Below are positions 1 through 12,691 of a DNA stretch of 64,000 nt, in pieces. Location: the NCBI RefSeq assembly GCF_010183535.1, contig NC_071328.1:9114001-9178000 (forward strand). The letters are read 5' to 3'. The position numbers and the translations under genes were made by a program. This DNA is from Caenorhabditis remanei (Eukaryota > Nematoda > Chromadorea > Rhabditida > Rhabditidae). Under the pieces are notes generated by a model. That model was not told the origin of the DNA. It saw only the letters and a list, made by a program, of their open reading frames with translations, and made no database searches. Every line of letters starts with the position of its first letter. The first letter of the stretch is position 1.

Positions 1-560
1 AGATTCAAATCGCGCGCTCATTTTCCCGCGTTCTCTCTTTGCCGCCTCTCCTCCCTCTGAAGGTCTCACCACGATCTTTCTCTTCTCTCAAGAGAAAAAG
101 AGAGAATGAGACGATTCTAAAAGAAGAGACGCAGACATTCGACACGTACGTATAGAGGACACAACAACTAACCCTTGGAGATGTTAGACAAACGGAGAAA
201 AATAATGTTGAAGAAGAATAAACGGAAGAAGAACAACATCTCAGATATTATGATGTGCTTGTTTTTATTAAATTCCACTTTCAGTTTGTTGCTGAAAAAG
301 AAAACAAACAAAAAAATATTTAAAAAACTTTCTTTTTAGTTCTGAAAGTTTATCGGAACTGGAAATATATTATTCGACTGACTTATTCTCTATTGACTTA
401 TTCTCTATTTGGTTCATGGGAACTTTTTTTCACAATTTGATTTTTTAAACGCTTTAAAATACATTTTCGAACCTACTTCGTACCTCTCAGCTACTTTTCG
501 TTTCTATTGTTTGAGTGGCTTTACTTATTTTTCAAAGTTTTATTTTACAGCTTCTTCATA
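1..560 (+). promoter_or_regulatory. 5' flank and probable 5' UTR of the zinc-finger gene
   Basis: No coding potential is seen here. An E2F-like TTTCCCGCG lies at 22-30. The sequence TATTTTACAG at 541-550 is a good splice acceptor just 10 bases before the ATG at 561. It is either the end of a 5' UTR intron or an SL trans-splice site. Promoter function is inferred from position only. Confidence 0.4.
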
Positions 561-3500
561 ATGTCAGACGACGAGGAAGAAGGATGCTTAAGAATCGATG
601 AAGGTAGTTCAGATTCAGAAGACAGCAAGCCAAAAGCACCTCCACTACCTCCACCGGTACGGAACGCTCTAACATCGCCCCTGCCATCAAGTTCCACTGG
701 TGAGTCAGAAACTTTAAAAAAAAGGCTAGAAAGGAATAGATATTTTACTCCTCATTCGTCGAGAAAAAAACATGAAGAAAACTGTTTCAAAGTCGATGCA
801 CTCGGTGTTACGTTTAAGACGAATACAAAAAGCTCACGAAATATTGCTTCACAACTTTTGGGATAGTTAAAAAACGGAAACTGCACGAGTTTCTTGTGAA
901 ATAAATGTGAATCAAAGTCAATTTTGACAAACTGTGTAAAAAACTGAAAAATTATAATATTTAGCCCCCTATTCAAATGAATCTGGAAAAGAAGACGGAG
1001 AACTAGATGATGAAGATGAAGACGTTGAGGAAGAGGAAGAAGAAGATGAAGTGATGGACACAGATGATTTAGAAGAACCGAAATTAGAAATAGATGAAGA
1101 TGCTGATGAAGCAGTTGAAGAAAAAAAAGTACCGGAACCACCTAAACTACCGGAGAAAAAACAAAATGTTGAAAAAGAGGAGGAGAAAGATGAAACAGGT
1201 TAGTATTATTTTTATTCAGTACTTCGGAAAAAAACACAAAAATATTCTCTCAAGAATGAGAGACGAAAACCCGGAAACTGAATTTGAGGAAAAAAACGCG
1301 GTTAAAAATAAACAAAAATATGGGTTACTGTATTTCTCTGCATTTTCGCGTGACGGTGATTGCACGTGAAACAAAAATTTGCGTTTTTTTTATAGTTTTG
1401 TGTTGAGAGATCTAGAGTTCTGATTCTAAAAGCAAGATGTGTAATTTATATTTGCTTCCTCTATTTTAAATATATTCAGCCATGTCCGAGCCTTCTTCCC
1501 TGACTTCCTCAATGCTATCAGAACAACATGAAGTAAAGAAAGAGGAAGATTTAGAAAATCAACAGACACGAGCTGATGAGGAGGAAAAAAAGTCTGAATC
1601 TGCAGATAATCTGCCATCTCCTAAAAGTCCGATACCAAGCAGTTCTAAAAAAGAAAATGGATTGATGAAACCGCCACAAAGCACTGAAAAAGCTCACAGA
1701 AAACGGAAAGGTTTGTTAAGATGTTCCTTGATCACGTGTAAATAATGTTTTTTTTCTGCAGAATCTACTGATAACTTCTCAAACGATAAACGAAAATCAG
1801 GTCTCGAAACTGTCGCATCTTCATCTGGTTCTTCCAATTTATTGACTCCACAAAGGTCGAAAAGATCAAGTTCTCATATGGCAACCCTTGCGATATCTCA
1901 GTGTTTGGCCGAAGAAGATATTGTTTCAGTACCAATGATGCCTATTCAAAAAACTCCTGATACTGCTCCACAGTCGAAAAGAGCAAAGGTTTGTGTCCTT
2001 TTCAATGTTTATGCTTTTCTGGCTGAAAACTGTAAAATTCACATCCGAATTTTCAGCGTGACGTTAGCACAAATGTTATAACAACAAAATCGACCGACAC
2101 GGAAGGACTCCTGAATGACGAAACACTACTAGCTACTCCTCCTGGTACTCCACTTCTTCTTGAAATCACAATTATGTATCGAACAAGAAATTCGATAGCT
2201 TTCCGTATAAAAGGATGTGAAATGATAGGATTTATTGGTGATGGACTGGCACCAATGGTTTCAGCAATGGCTAGTCAAGCAGCATCTTCTTCTGGAACTA
2301 ATAGCAACAAAAAGAAATCTTCGCCTAACAATGAAGAAGGAAAAGATGGAAGGTCTAGTTCTGCAAGTTCTAATGGAAGATCGGCACGTGGCGGTTCTCA
2401 AGTAAAAGAAGGAAAATCCGACAAGCAGAAGGGTAAAAAGAAGAAAGAAGAACTGAATACAGACGATATAGATGATGAAAATCAGAATAATGATCCGTAC
2501 GGATGGGATAAATGCGAATTGCATGAGATCGATTTGTTAGTTTTCTTTTCTCTTCGAAATCGGAATTTCAATGATTTCTTACAGAAAAGAATATCACGAT
2601 TGCCATTATGATGGGTGCGAGAAACGGTTTCGAAAGTCCACGGAACTTGAGTATCATGTTGCAAAATATCACAAGAAACGAGTTGTAAGTCTAAATCGAC
2701 GTTATTGTAACAAAAATTTCACAATTGCTTCAGATGGTTTACGAGTCAATATGTACTCAAACAGACATATCCTCACTGAGTACACGGGATGCTGAAACGC
2801 AGGATGAATTACCACAGCAAATGCCTGTTCTAAAAAAAGAGGAACCGAGTAAAGTGAGTTAGAGTGTTAGAGTATTTCAAAGGAAGTTACTTTTCCCCGA
2901 ACTTGCATCAAAACTAATATATTATTTTTTTAACACTCAATAGGATGTGTTATTTTCATAAGTGCAACAATTGATTTTGAGAGTTTTTTTCAGTTGCCAA
3001 CCGGGCATGTTTATGAAGATTTATCGGATGATGATATGGAAACGAAACCAACGGACCTTGTTCTTAAAGCACCTTCCACTTCGTCTTCAGCTGCAATTAT
3101 TGGCGTTGCACAAGCATCTTCTGGTGCTCCCTCTGCTAACATAGTTCAACGATCAACACCTTCTACTGCAGTTTCAGCAAAAATTGGAATAAATCCAACA
3201 ATGCTAGCACTATCTGAAAAGAACAAACAACAACAACAGCAACAGAGAAACGCATTTGTGACGAATTCCCCTAGGCGTAAGTGACATAAATACTGTTCAT
3301 TGGAATTACTGAGACATTTTCAGCCAATCAACCATCAACATCATCTCTCGCACCTCCGGCTTCAGCAATTCCTTCAACATCGGCCCAGCCTCCTTCCTTG
3401 ATTCAAGCTCATCCAATGGCAGGTCCTCATTTCATACCACCTGGTTTCCATCCTGGTCTAATGCCACATCCTCATCACATGGCTGCTCTTGCTGCTATGG

Positions 3501-3828
3501 ATCCACGGATTGCCGTTGCAATGTCGCACCATCAAGCACAACAACAGCAACAACAACAACAAATGTCAAGAACACCAAGTCGTCAGACAATGTCAGCTAC
3601 CGATTCTCATAAAATTCATGAATTAGCAAAATCGAAGGAGAATGAACAACGTCAACGACAACAGGCGGCAACTCCGAAAACGCCCGCTGGGAATGTTCAA
3701 GCTGCTGGTGCATTAACACCTCAAAGGCCGTTTATTCCACCGCAAATGATGCCTGGTATTTTTGAATGTAGTTATAGTGTTTTTAAAACATAGGATACAT
3801 TTCAGGTACTCCGCAAAGTGTTCAACAA

Positions 3829-3860
<32 letters not shown>

Positions 3861-4202
3861 ACAACAACAACAACATCAGCAGCAGCAACAACAGCAAGCG
3901 GCAGTTAATCAAATAATGCAAATGCAAATGCAAATGCAGAGAGGAATTGTAAGATTTGTAGTTCATTTATTATACAGAAATGATCATAGCGAAGTTTCGA
4001 ACGAGAAACATTCATTACCCATTATTTCAATTATTCTTATCATTATTAGTATTTATTGTAGATTCCGCAAATTCAAGGACCACAAGAGCAAATATTAATG
4101 ATGATGATGGCTCAAATGGGTGCAGTTCCGATGGGCCCAGGAGCAACTCCAGGTGCTCCAGGATTTCCGGGTGCAGGTCCTCCACAACAACAGCCTAAAT
4201 AA
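561..4202 (+). CDS. Acidic, Gln-rich single C2H2 zinc-finger protein, possibly ZNF608/609 (scribbler)-like
   Basis: Eleven exons (561-699, 965-1198, 1480-1710, 1762-1988, 2057-2535, 2585-2684, 2734-2853, 2994-3276, 3324-3755, 3806-3948, 4062-4202) sum to 2529 bases, giving 842 aa with all phases consistent. The N-terminal third is Asp/Glu- and Ser/Lys-rich. One C2H2 finger (C-X4-C-X12-H-X4-H) is encoded at about 2600-2675 and starts CHYDGC. After it come an acidic EDLSDDD motif, Ser/Ala/Pro-rich sequence and Gln tracts, ending in a Gly/Pro/Gln tail. A single finger, a short conserved block after TPPGTPLLLE and an acidic LSDD motif recall the ZNF608/609-scribbler transcriptional cofactors. That family call is tentative. 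A nuclear chromatin or transcription role is inferred. The ATG at 561 directly follows a splice acceptor. Confidence 0.8.
3822..3897 (+). repeat. CAA/CAG repeat encoding polyglutamine
   Basis: A run of CAA and CAG codons broken once by CAT (His) lies inside exon 10 of the zinc-finger gene. A shorter run is at 3538-3561 and a (CAA)n run at 3226-3243. Mixed CAA/CAG use makes the tract less slippage-prone than pure CAG. Confidence 0.9.
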
Positions 4203-7200
4203 AAGATATCAATAATTACCTTCATTCTTTCTTCCGCTTCTCAAACCGGTGATACATCGTAGATTATAGTGCATCCTTCCCAATAGCTTGTTGACCCTCA
4301 ATTTATAACTAACCATTAATTCACTTTTTTCACTCTTCTTTAGTTTTAAAATCTTTTTGTGACCTGATGAGAAGTTTTCGCGAATGCTTCATACTGATCT
4401 ATTGTGGAAGTGTATTACTCCAAATATATCAGCGTGCTTTATCGAACACCCTCACTAATTTCAATTGAGGTGTTTTTTTTTTGGTTTCATGAGCCTACTT
4501 TTCAAAAGTGATATTGTTATTATGTGAACACCCTTCCCTCTGGAAAATCGTGTCTGTAGTTAATCGATGCTCTTCCACTTTCTTTCTCTTTCACACAACA
4601 CAAATCTACAAAAGAAGATACAAATTTCCGTCCACTTTGATTTTGCCCTCTCTCACGCTTTTTTTGTTTCTTTTCTGTGTCCAATTGAAAATATTATATT
4701 GCCTCAATACACAGTATCATTATATTCTTGTCATCCTTACATGAGTACTAGAATTCGAATACAAATTAAAATCCCCCAAGCAACCTTATATCCCCGTTCA
4801 AAAAGTGTAGGTGTGAAGAGAGAATCAATCAAAAACAATCATATTTCTTTTTTAGTTTCGTTCCCCCGATGCTTCAGTTTCTTCTGATATTTTCGATTTG
4901 TCTCGAGAAGAAAACAAAAAGTTAGCTGGCAGAGTGAGAGATTATGGATCCCGGAGAGATTCTCGAGAAGAAGGCAGAATTACAACATTTCAGGTATCTA
5001 CTGAGCTTCTGTGCTGCTTGAGCCCAGCCAACACATTGGCACAACAAAACGAAACGAGGGGCCACTTTTTATGTGAAACAATTGGCTCTCTTTTCCTGAG
5101 ATCCAAGAATCTTCTGCTGAGACATTCCGGCCCCCGCCTTCTGAAGAAATTGAGAAGATAACGAAGAAAAAAGAACATCTGTGTGTTGTGAATGAAAAGA
5201 AATGATGAAAAAAATCAGAAATTAAAATGGAACAAATGATGAAATACTATCAAATTGACTGAAAGTTTTCGAGTTTTTTCTCGGATAAGAACAAATTGGA
5301 TTCGGAGTCGAGAAGATAGACGGTTGCTATCGTTCTCCACTTGACAAAAACCTTTTGTTACTGTAAGAACTGGGCTCCTCTAATTAAAGGACGGCCGTTC
5401 AATGTGCTGAATGAACTTACAGTCAGGAAACAGAAACCGCTCAGATATTGTTTTAGATGTTTTAGAAAATTGAACATTTAACATTGAAACGTTTGAACAA
5501 GAGAAGGTCATACAATTTTAATACAGGTTTCACGCTATACTAGAGTTTAGAATGCAGTTATGATTCGTTCGAAATGCTAATTGGCCTCAGAAATACCGGA
5601 AGAGATTTATCAAATTATATTTCAGTTTTCTTGAAACAGAAGAATCAGTATACCAGTTGTGTAGGTATCCGATTTAAATATTTTCTTTGCGATAACAGTT
5701 GAAAAAGTTAGAAGCGTGCATTTATTATATTCTCGTGATAAACCCATAAGTAAGGAACAGAAACTCCCGTGCCATTTCGTTATAAACCAATCAGAATCAA
5801 GATCATGACTGATTGACTGTAAAGCAATACAGCCTCCCCACCCCGATGCTCCATTCTGATCAAGGCTGTAGTAGGGCCGGCCGCGGTTAAACCAAATGGG
5901 CTGAATTTTCGAACATCGAATAATGTTCTGGTCCTCAACAAGGCTGTAACGGAAGGAATGCTCCATTTTTGGTTACTCCAAAATTGCCCACCACGGCCGT
6001 TTTCACACTTGGTTCTGATGTTTCCAGAAATGTATCAGTTCTCATATTCAGTAAAAAAAACTGTAACATGCTATTGATTGAAGTGATCCCGATTAGAAGA
6101 GCACACATCTCCACCCTTTTCGGATACCATGGGAAAACGAACCAATGCGTTCCCTATTCATGAATACCTCCTTCTTTTTCAGGAGCATTCCATCCGACTT
6201 CTTCAAAAAGAGAGTTATTTGATGTGATTGACTTCAAAAAGGGATGCATTTTTTCCATGGGTTCAGTGTCCAAATACTTGTACCCAAGTAATCAAGATGC
6301 AATCAGTTCATATTGCCTATTTATTCACTTTGAAACCACAAATCAAATCATCTCTCACTTCACCACTTCCGCTTTTTCTAACACCTCATTTCTCTCGATT
6401 TTCCCCCAATTATCATCAATATTTTGCTCACCACCTAATGCCATCCTTTCACAAAAAATGGCCCTTTTGCACACTGATCGTCAAGATCTCTCTCCTCAAA
6501 TCGTTTCGCTCTTCGATCAGTCAGAAGAAGAAGAAGTGTGAAGAAGAAGAGACAACTACCGTAATCCTGTATCCGTTTCTCTAAACACAAATAACATTGA
6601 AAACAAAGAGATTCCAGACAGTTTGTGTTGGTTGAAAAACGGGCGACGGGAGCCCCCGAGCTGGGGATCTGCTCATGAGGGGGCGGACGGATAGGAGCGA
6701 GAAAAAGAATGTGTAATAGGAGGGGAAAAAGGGAGGGAAGATTCTCTATCAGATGCCAGTCGAAACGATGAGAGCACAATGAGAGCTATTGCTTGGCAGG
6801 ATTCCTGACGAGTCCTTCTCACTCCCACTTGTTTTCTTCTTGGAAATTGAGACTCTTTTTCAAGAAACATTCATATCATTTCATTCGTTCTTCTCTGTAT
6901 AGTTCCCCGAAGTAATCCGATATTTTTGAAAGCGTACTGTAGTTATCGTTACGATAATATTGTTCTGATGTCATTTGGTTTCATTTCGGTCTCCTGGGAA
7001 GCATATTCAAAACTATGAACGAGAAATTAGGTGTCTAACTGAACATTTTCCTCTTCAAATTAGAAAAAAATTATGTTGATCTTCTAATTATATCCCTGAA
7101 ACAATTATCTACATTCAAATTTAGTCTGATAAAGAATTTTCTGATATAATAGTTGGAATTTTTCCAAGAACCAATTATTCCAAAAACCAGTTCTCAAAAA

Positions 7201-8096
7201 TTACAGTTTCGAATAAATTTCTAGATTCTTTCCGTTATTTTTTCAACTTATTGCAAAAAAAATAGTGAGCTCTGGTATTTGAAAATTTCATATAGAACAA
7301 AGCATCTTTTTCAAAAAACTGATTTCTAATTCAGTTTATTTCTGGCTTCTGATTTCAGAGATGAAGTAAGTTTCATGAACACACATTTTCCTTTCTAGAG
7401 TTACCGTACTCCCTTGACAACTGCAGTTGTATTCGTGAGAACCCACTTTTTGAGTTCCAGTTGTCATCTCTGCCACTGATTTCCACACAGATAACATTAC
7501 TCAACAATAAATATTTCTTAAACTTTGAAAACTCAAAATATATTACAACAACTACTGTTTTGCTCTTCGCCAGTTGAGTCCCCACGTCTTTTCTCTGCTC
7601 TCTCTCCATCTCACACACTATTTTCTGAGATCCTTGTCATCATCTATTGTTGTCACCTGTTTCTCGTTTATCACCCCCTTCTACTTATTTCCTGGTAAAC
7701 AATTTTTTTCAATTTGAAGATTTGAAATCGTTCAAAAAATATCTGAAAATCGAAAGGAAAGTTTGTATCATTGTTTCTTCGTTTTTTGATTGTATATGTA
7801 CAGACAATCGAAGAAAAAACAATAATTCGGAGAGACAAACTTTTTTCTTTTTGAGACTCACTATATACAAAAAAAGTATTGAAAGGAACAGGCTTTTGAG
7901 GCTCGTCTCTTCCCCTTTTTTATAGAAACTTATTACATTTTCATATTATTTTGATATTGGCACAAGTAGTTAGAATGATTTCGTTTCTGATAGTTCTGAA
8001 AGAGTAGTTTTGAACATTTTCTTTTGGAATCTCTTTACCGTTTTCTCATTTCAAATATATCGCGATTTCATCAATTTTTTGATTTCAGAGAGGAAG
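4203..8096. other. Large intergenic region upstream of unc-87
   Basis: About 3.9 kb lies between the zinc-finger gene and the first unc-87 start. The first 300 bases are probably 3' UTR. Short open frames occur but lack convincing splice partners or codon bias. A GC-richer patch at 5815-6000, including GGCCGGCCGCGG, stands out from the AT-rich surroundings. The end (GATTTCAG at 8081-8088) is an acceptor for a 5' UTR intron or trans-splicing. The rest probably holds muscle promoter and enhancer sequence for unc-87. No RNA gene was recognised. Confidence 0.45.
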
Positions 8097-11000
8097 ATGC
8101 CACCAACCGAGGATCAAGTTGTTGCTGGTGAGTTCCCTTTTTTCAACAAAATCTGAAATTGATTTCTGAAAATGTCTACTAACATCTGGTTGACCACTCC
8201 TCCAAATCGTCTTCTGTATTCACTCTCTCCGACCCAAAACGTATTCAAAAACCATCGGAGAAATCCCAAAAACCATACATTTTTCTCCGATTCCTCATTT
8301 TGTTTGCATTCGCGTCAGGAGCGGGGGTGAGAAGAAGAGAAAAGAGAAAGGTCAAAACTGTCAAATGAGTGTATTTGGGTTAGATAATATTTGTGTGTGC
8401 ATGATTTTATTCACCTTGATTTTACGATTATCCTGATAAATGTGATGTCATAATTGAGTGGTTTCTGAGGATTCTCAATTTCCACTCCTTTGACAACTGC
8501 AAAATCTCAATTTCTTTGCAAGTATCTCCCTTTTTCGTTATGTTAAAAACTAACTTTTCTTCTTTTAATTATGGTTTCTTCAGACCATTTTCAGTCCAAA
8601 AAATCGCTGATGATGAAGAACAAGAAATGTTTAGAGTTCTATAACTGTTAGGTAGTATCCCTCTAATATGTAGATAGTCCCAAATTCAGAAAACCCAAAC
8701 AAAAAAGTCTTTCCCTTGTCAATGTTTCCAAAATAATTCTCTTGTTCTTTATTGTGGGCGTTAATCTTCCTTCATCGGGTGTGGTGCTCCCTCACGTATC
8801 GTAGTAACCTCAAACTTAAACCGAACAGCCAATAGAAAAGATTCTCTTCTTTTTCCTTCTAAATTCTGTTTCTCTAATGATCTACCATCACTTTTTTAGA
8901 CCTTACCAAAATGAAATAGAGTTGAAAAAATGAGAGAATTGAGAGAGAAGGAAGAGTAAAACAAACAGTTTGGGGAAGAACAATGTGCTTCTTCGGGAAG
9001 AGAGAGAGACTCCTCAAATACAATATTGTTCTTCTTCTTTCTCCCCCATAGGTTACTCTTATTTTAGAAAAGAGAAACAGAGAAGTTTTCTCGCGGGGAA
9101 CCACTTCAAATGGCACTTTTTTGTGTTAGAGCTCACAACTTTTTACTGTAGATTCGAGTGATCATTTAGTAGAGAAAAGAGATAAGTGATAAGTGATTAC
9201 GGTAGATTGATTAGAGAGAAAGATCATATAAAAGGTTCTGGATTTCTTCGGTTTCATACTTCGAACCAATGTGTTCCTACTTTCTTATCATCGAATAATT
9301 TCCAGAAATTATAGGTTCCATGGTTTGGAACCTATAGGCTTGGACCTCGACTTTTAAATTTTTTAAATTTTAAACAGTGAACAAAAGCCTTGAAACTCCA
9401 GACAGCGTAAGCAATCTGTTCGAAAAAAAATTTTCCAAGTTGTCTCATACGGAGATTGCAGAGCTATAATTCACAAAAGTAGCCAATTTTCAAATGTTTT
9501 CATCACGATCGAATCAATCTAGGAAATAAGATCAAATTTATCTTATTCTTCGAAACAAGGACAACATTTTGCAGAATTCAAAAAAAAAGAGACTTTCATC
9601 TCGAAATGTTGAAAACCAAATAGTCAATTCTTTGTCTTTGTCCCTGTACTCTGAGCCTGAGGTCTCGTTTTCCCTGCTGAGCCAACTAAACAATCAAAAC
9701 TATATATTCTATCTTTCTGTCTCTACTTCTCTGCTTTCTCGAATCAACATTTTGCTCTTTGTGATTTTATTTTCAAACCTTTACACCTGGAACACAAATT
9801 TCTGTCCTAATTTCTGATCCAAGTCAAAGTTCAAACACAACGTGTTCGGTTGTTCAACACGACCCGAGTAATCACTTTTTCTTTTTATTTCTACGTGTCT
9901 TCCGACTCGACCAGAACCAGTTTTTTATCGTGTCGAGACCCTCCTCCAACCCTCTTTCTACTCGTAACTTTTCGTTTACTGTGCATTCTGTACTGTTCTT
10001 GTCCGTTGTCTCATTGTGCTCTTTTAAAGAAATAAGATGCTTTCGTTCAACACAACAACGTCTGCATCGAATTTTCAATCTGCTTCATCACGATATTCAA
10101 CATCATCTTCATCAGCAAACAATGGTTCTAAACTATTCCCTGAGCACTTTTATCCAAGTGGACTTAGCCCAAGACAGTCGGAAGCCGTCGAACGACTACG
10201 ACCAAATCCAGTGTCACGCGAACGAACTATTCCGATTCAAATCGAAAAGTCATCGTCGTCTCAGAATCAGAAGCCATCAGAAGACGTTGTTCCAACTCTG
10301 AAAATCACTTCTCCAAAACAATCAATTGTTCCAAATTTCGTCTCGGAGCAACGCGGACTTCAACCCCAACCAGCATCCCAAGCTCCTTCCAATTATCGTC
10401 AATTCGTTGCTGCTCCAAAATCTCCACGTGGATATGGAGACTATCCAGAAATAACTGGAAGACCGACAGCTCAAGCTCCTGTTCAGATTCCTATTCAAAC
10501 AGTTGCTCCAGCTCGTGCTCCAAGTCCTCAAACATCTCGTCCAACCCAAGAAACAATTATTCCAACGATTGTTTCATCGCATCCAGTCTATTATTATGAC
10601 AATCAGGAACAACCAATTCAATATAACAGAGGTTTTTGTGCTTTCTTTTTCTAAACTTTTTGTTTTTTAGTTCTAAATATTGAGAGTTTTGTGAAAGTCC
10701 ATATTCTTGTCGGTTTGAAATAATTCGAAAAATTTAAAAAAGCCTAGTTTTATTCAGAATCAAACTTTAAAATCGGTTTTTTAATTTTTGAACAATTTTC
10801 AGACGAGCAACCAAATGCCACGATGGAGACCAAAGTCACCGGACAAGGTCAACCAAAGCGTGTCGGACGCTGGACATTGGCTCAACTCCGTCAAACTGAC
10901 GGAATTATTCCGAGCCAGGCAGGATGGAACAAGGGAGATTCTCAAAAGTTGATGACCAACTTCGGTACACCAAGAAACACGAACACTCGTGTCAAGTCTG

Positions 11001-12331
11001 AAAATCTTCAAGTGAGAAAATGCGGTTTAGAAGACAGAAAATTGATAATTTCCTTGTTTTCAGGAGGTGCCAGAAGACATTGCCAACCGTTCCCACGGAG
11101 AAGTTCGTCTTCAATCCGGTACCAACAAATATTGTTCCCAAAGAGGAATGACTGGATTTGGATCCGGACGTGATGTGTGCCGTGAGGGAGTCCGTGTCGC
11201 TCAGAATCCAGCTGATTTGGCTGTAAGTTTTCTATTCGAATCACTGCTGAAATAGTAATCAATACTCATTTGAACTCTCGAAATGTTTATCTAACCGTTC
11301 TTTTTTATCAATTCTTTTTCACGTTCTCCGTATGTGTGAGGACCGACTTATAGCAAGGATTACGGTAGTTTTGTGGTGGAAAAAGAAATGAACGTTGTGG
11401 GTAAACATTCATTTTTTGGGATTAGGAGACGAAAGAGAAATGACAGTTTTCACTGGATAATAGTTATGAATGATCAAAGAAAAAGATAACAAGATCTCCT
11501 ATTTTTACAGGAATTGCCAGAGGAGAAGATCCGTATGTCCGAAGGAATTGTCCGTCTTCAAGCTGGTACCAACAAATACGACTCCCAAAAGGGAATGACC
11601 GGATTCGGTACCGGACGTCGTGAGACCACAAAGATGGTCGATTCAAAGCATCCAGAATACGATCACGAGAAGCCAGATCAATCTGAAATTCCACTCCAAT
11701 CCGGAACAAATAAGTTCGCTTCCCAAAAGGGAATGACCGGATTCGGAACAGCTCGTCGTGAGACAACCAAGATGGTCGACTCCAACCATCCAGATTATTC
11801 TCATGAGCAATCGATCGATCAGACCACAATTCCATCTCAAATGGGATCCAATCAATATGCTTCTCAAAAGGGAATGACTGGATTCGGACAACCACGTTGG
11901 GAAGTTCTTGATCCATCCATCTCGTGGCAGAACCGTAAATCACAGGGAATGGTCCGTCTTCAATCTGGTACCAACCGTTTCGCTTCTCAAGCTGTAAGTC
12001 AATTTGAATAAGTCTGGCGCATCTTTGACGCTTTTTTCAGGGTATGATCGGCTTCGGAACATGCAGAAACACGACATTCGAAGCTGAGGGAGGAGAGCTG
12101 CCATACGAGGCAATGAAGGTTTCTGAGACCATCATTCCAAGTCAAGCTGGATGGAATAAGGGAGACTCACAGAAGGTTTGTTCTCTTCTCAGTTCTTTCT
12201 AATTTCTCTTTGAATTCTTTCAGAAGATGACATCATTCGGAGCACCACGTGATGTTAAGGGCAAGCACTTGAAGAGAATCTGGGAACTCGAATACCCAGA
12301 AGAGGCCGAGGTTTCTTTGGATCGTCTCTAA
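8097..12331 (+). CDS. unc-87: UNC-87, calponin-like-repeat actin-binding protein (short isoform span; long isoform starts at 10037)
   Basis: UNC-87 binds and bundles F-actin along thin filaments of worm muscle and helps keep the myofibril intact. Two alternative first exons, 8097-8127 (MPPTEDQVVA) and 10037-10631, both end in phase 1 and splice to the same exon at 10803-11011. The common exons are 11064-11222, 11511-11993, 12041-12175 and 12224-12331. The arithmetic gives 374 aa (short) and 562 aa (long). Seven calponin-like (CLIK) repeats are visible: pattern IPSQAGWNKGDSQK in the first and last, and LQSGTNKxxSQKGMTGFG in the central five. Each contains a Gly-Met/Phe-Gly turn typical of the family. 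The long isoform adds a Ser/Pro/Gln-rich N-terminal half. The C-terminus is Glu-rich. Confidence 0.95.
8128..10036 (+). promoter_or_regulatory. unc-87 first intron and likely internal promoter of the long isoform
   Basis: This is non-coding sequence between the two alternative first exons. The second exon starts ATGCTTTCG at 10037 without a clear splice acceptor directly before it. That suggests its own transcription start rather than splicing from 8127. A 10-bp perfect inverted repeat (ATAGGTTCCA at 9311-9320, TGGAACCTAT at 9326-9335) lies in the middle. Regulatory function is inferred. Confidence 0.4.
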
Positions 12332-12691
12332 ATCCTCTCTTTTTCTCTTTTTAATACCATGATACCTGTGCATAATTTGCTTCAACTTCTTCTTTTTTCA
12401 TCTACTTTCTTCTTTATTTTCTTGTTCTCTTTCCCAAAATGAATCCAATTGCTTTCCCAATTTCCCCTCCAAATTATTTTCTTCCCATGCCATATAAAAA
12501 TTGAAATTTTTCGTTTGTTTTTTGAGTGAAATATGATCAAAATCCAAATTCAGTGAAAAATTATTCTCTTGTTTTTTCTTATATTTTCTCTGCGTTTTCT
12601 TCTCCAAATGAACTTTGCAAACGAGTCGAAATGGGCGAAAGAAATGAAAACTGAAGTTTATTTAAAATAATTTGGCATTTAAAGAAATCAA
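12332..12691. other. Convergent 3' region between unc-87 and the F-box gene
   Basis: This is T-rich 3' UTR-type sequence for unc-87, meeting the 3' end of the minus-strand F-box gene. No gene is seen. Confidence 0.5.

Noticed and set aside
5622..6163. Possible small genes on both strands with a GC-rich patch
   Set aside because: No start context, acceptor/donor pairs or domain; frames on both strands are about equally open. No tRNA-like internal promoter boxes were found in the GC patch.
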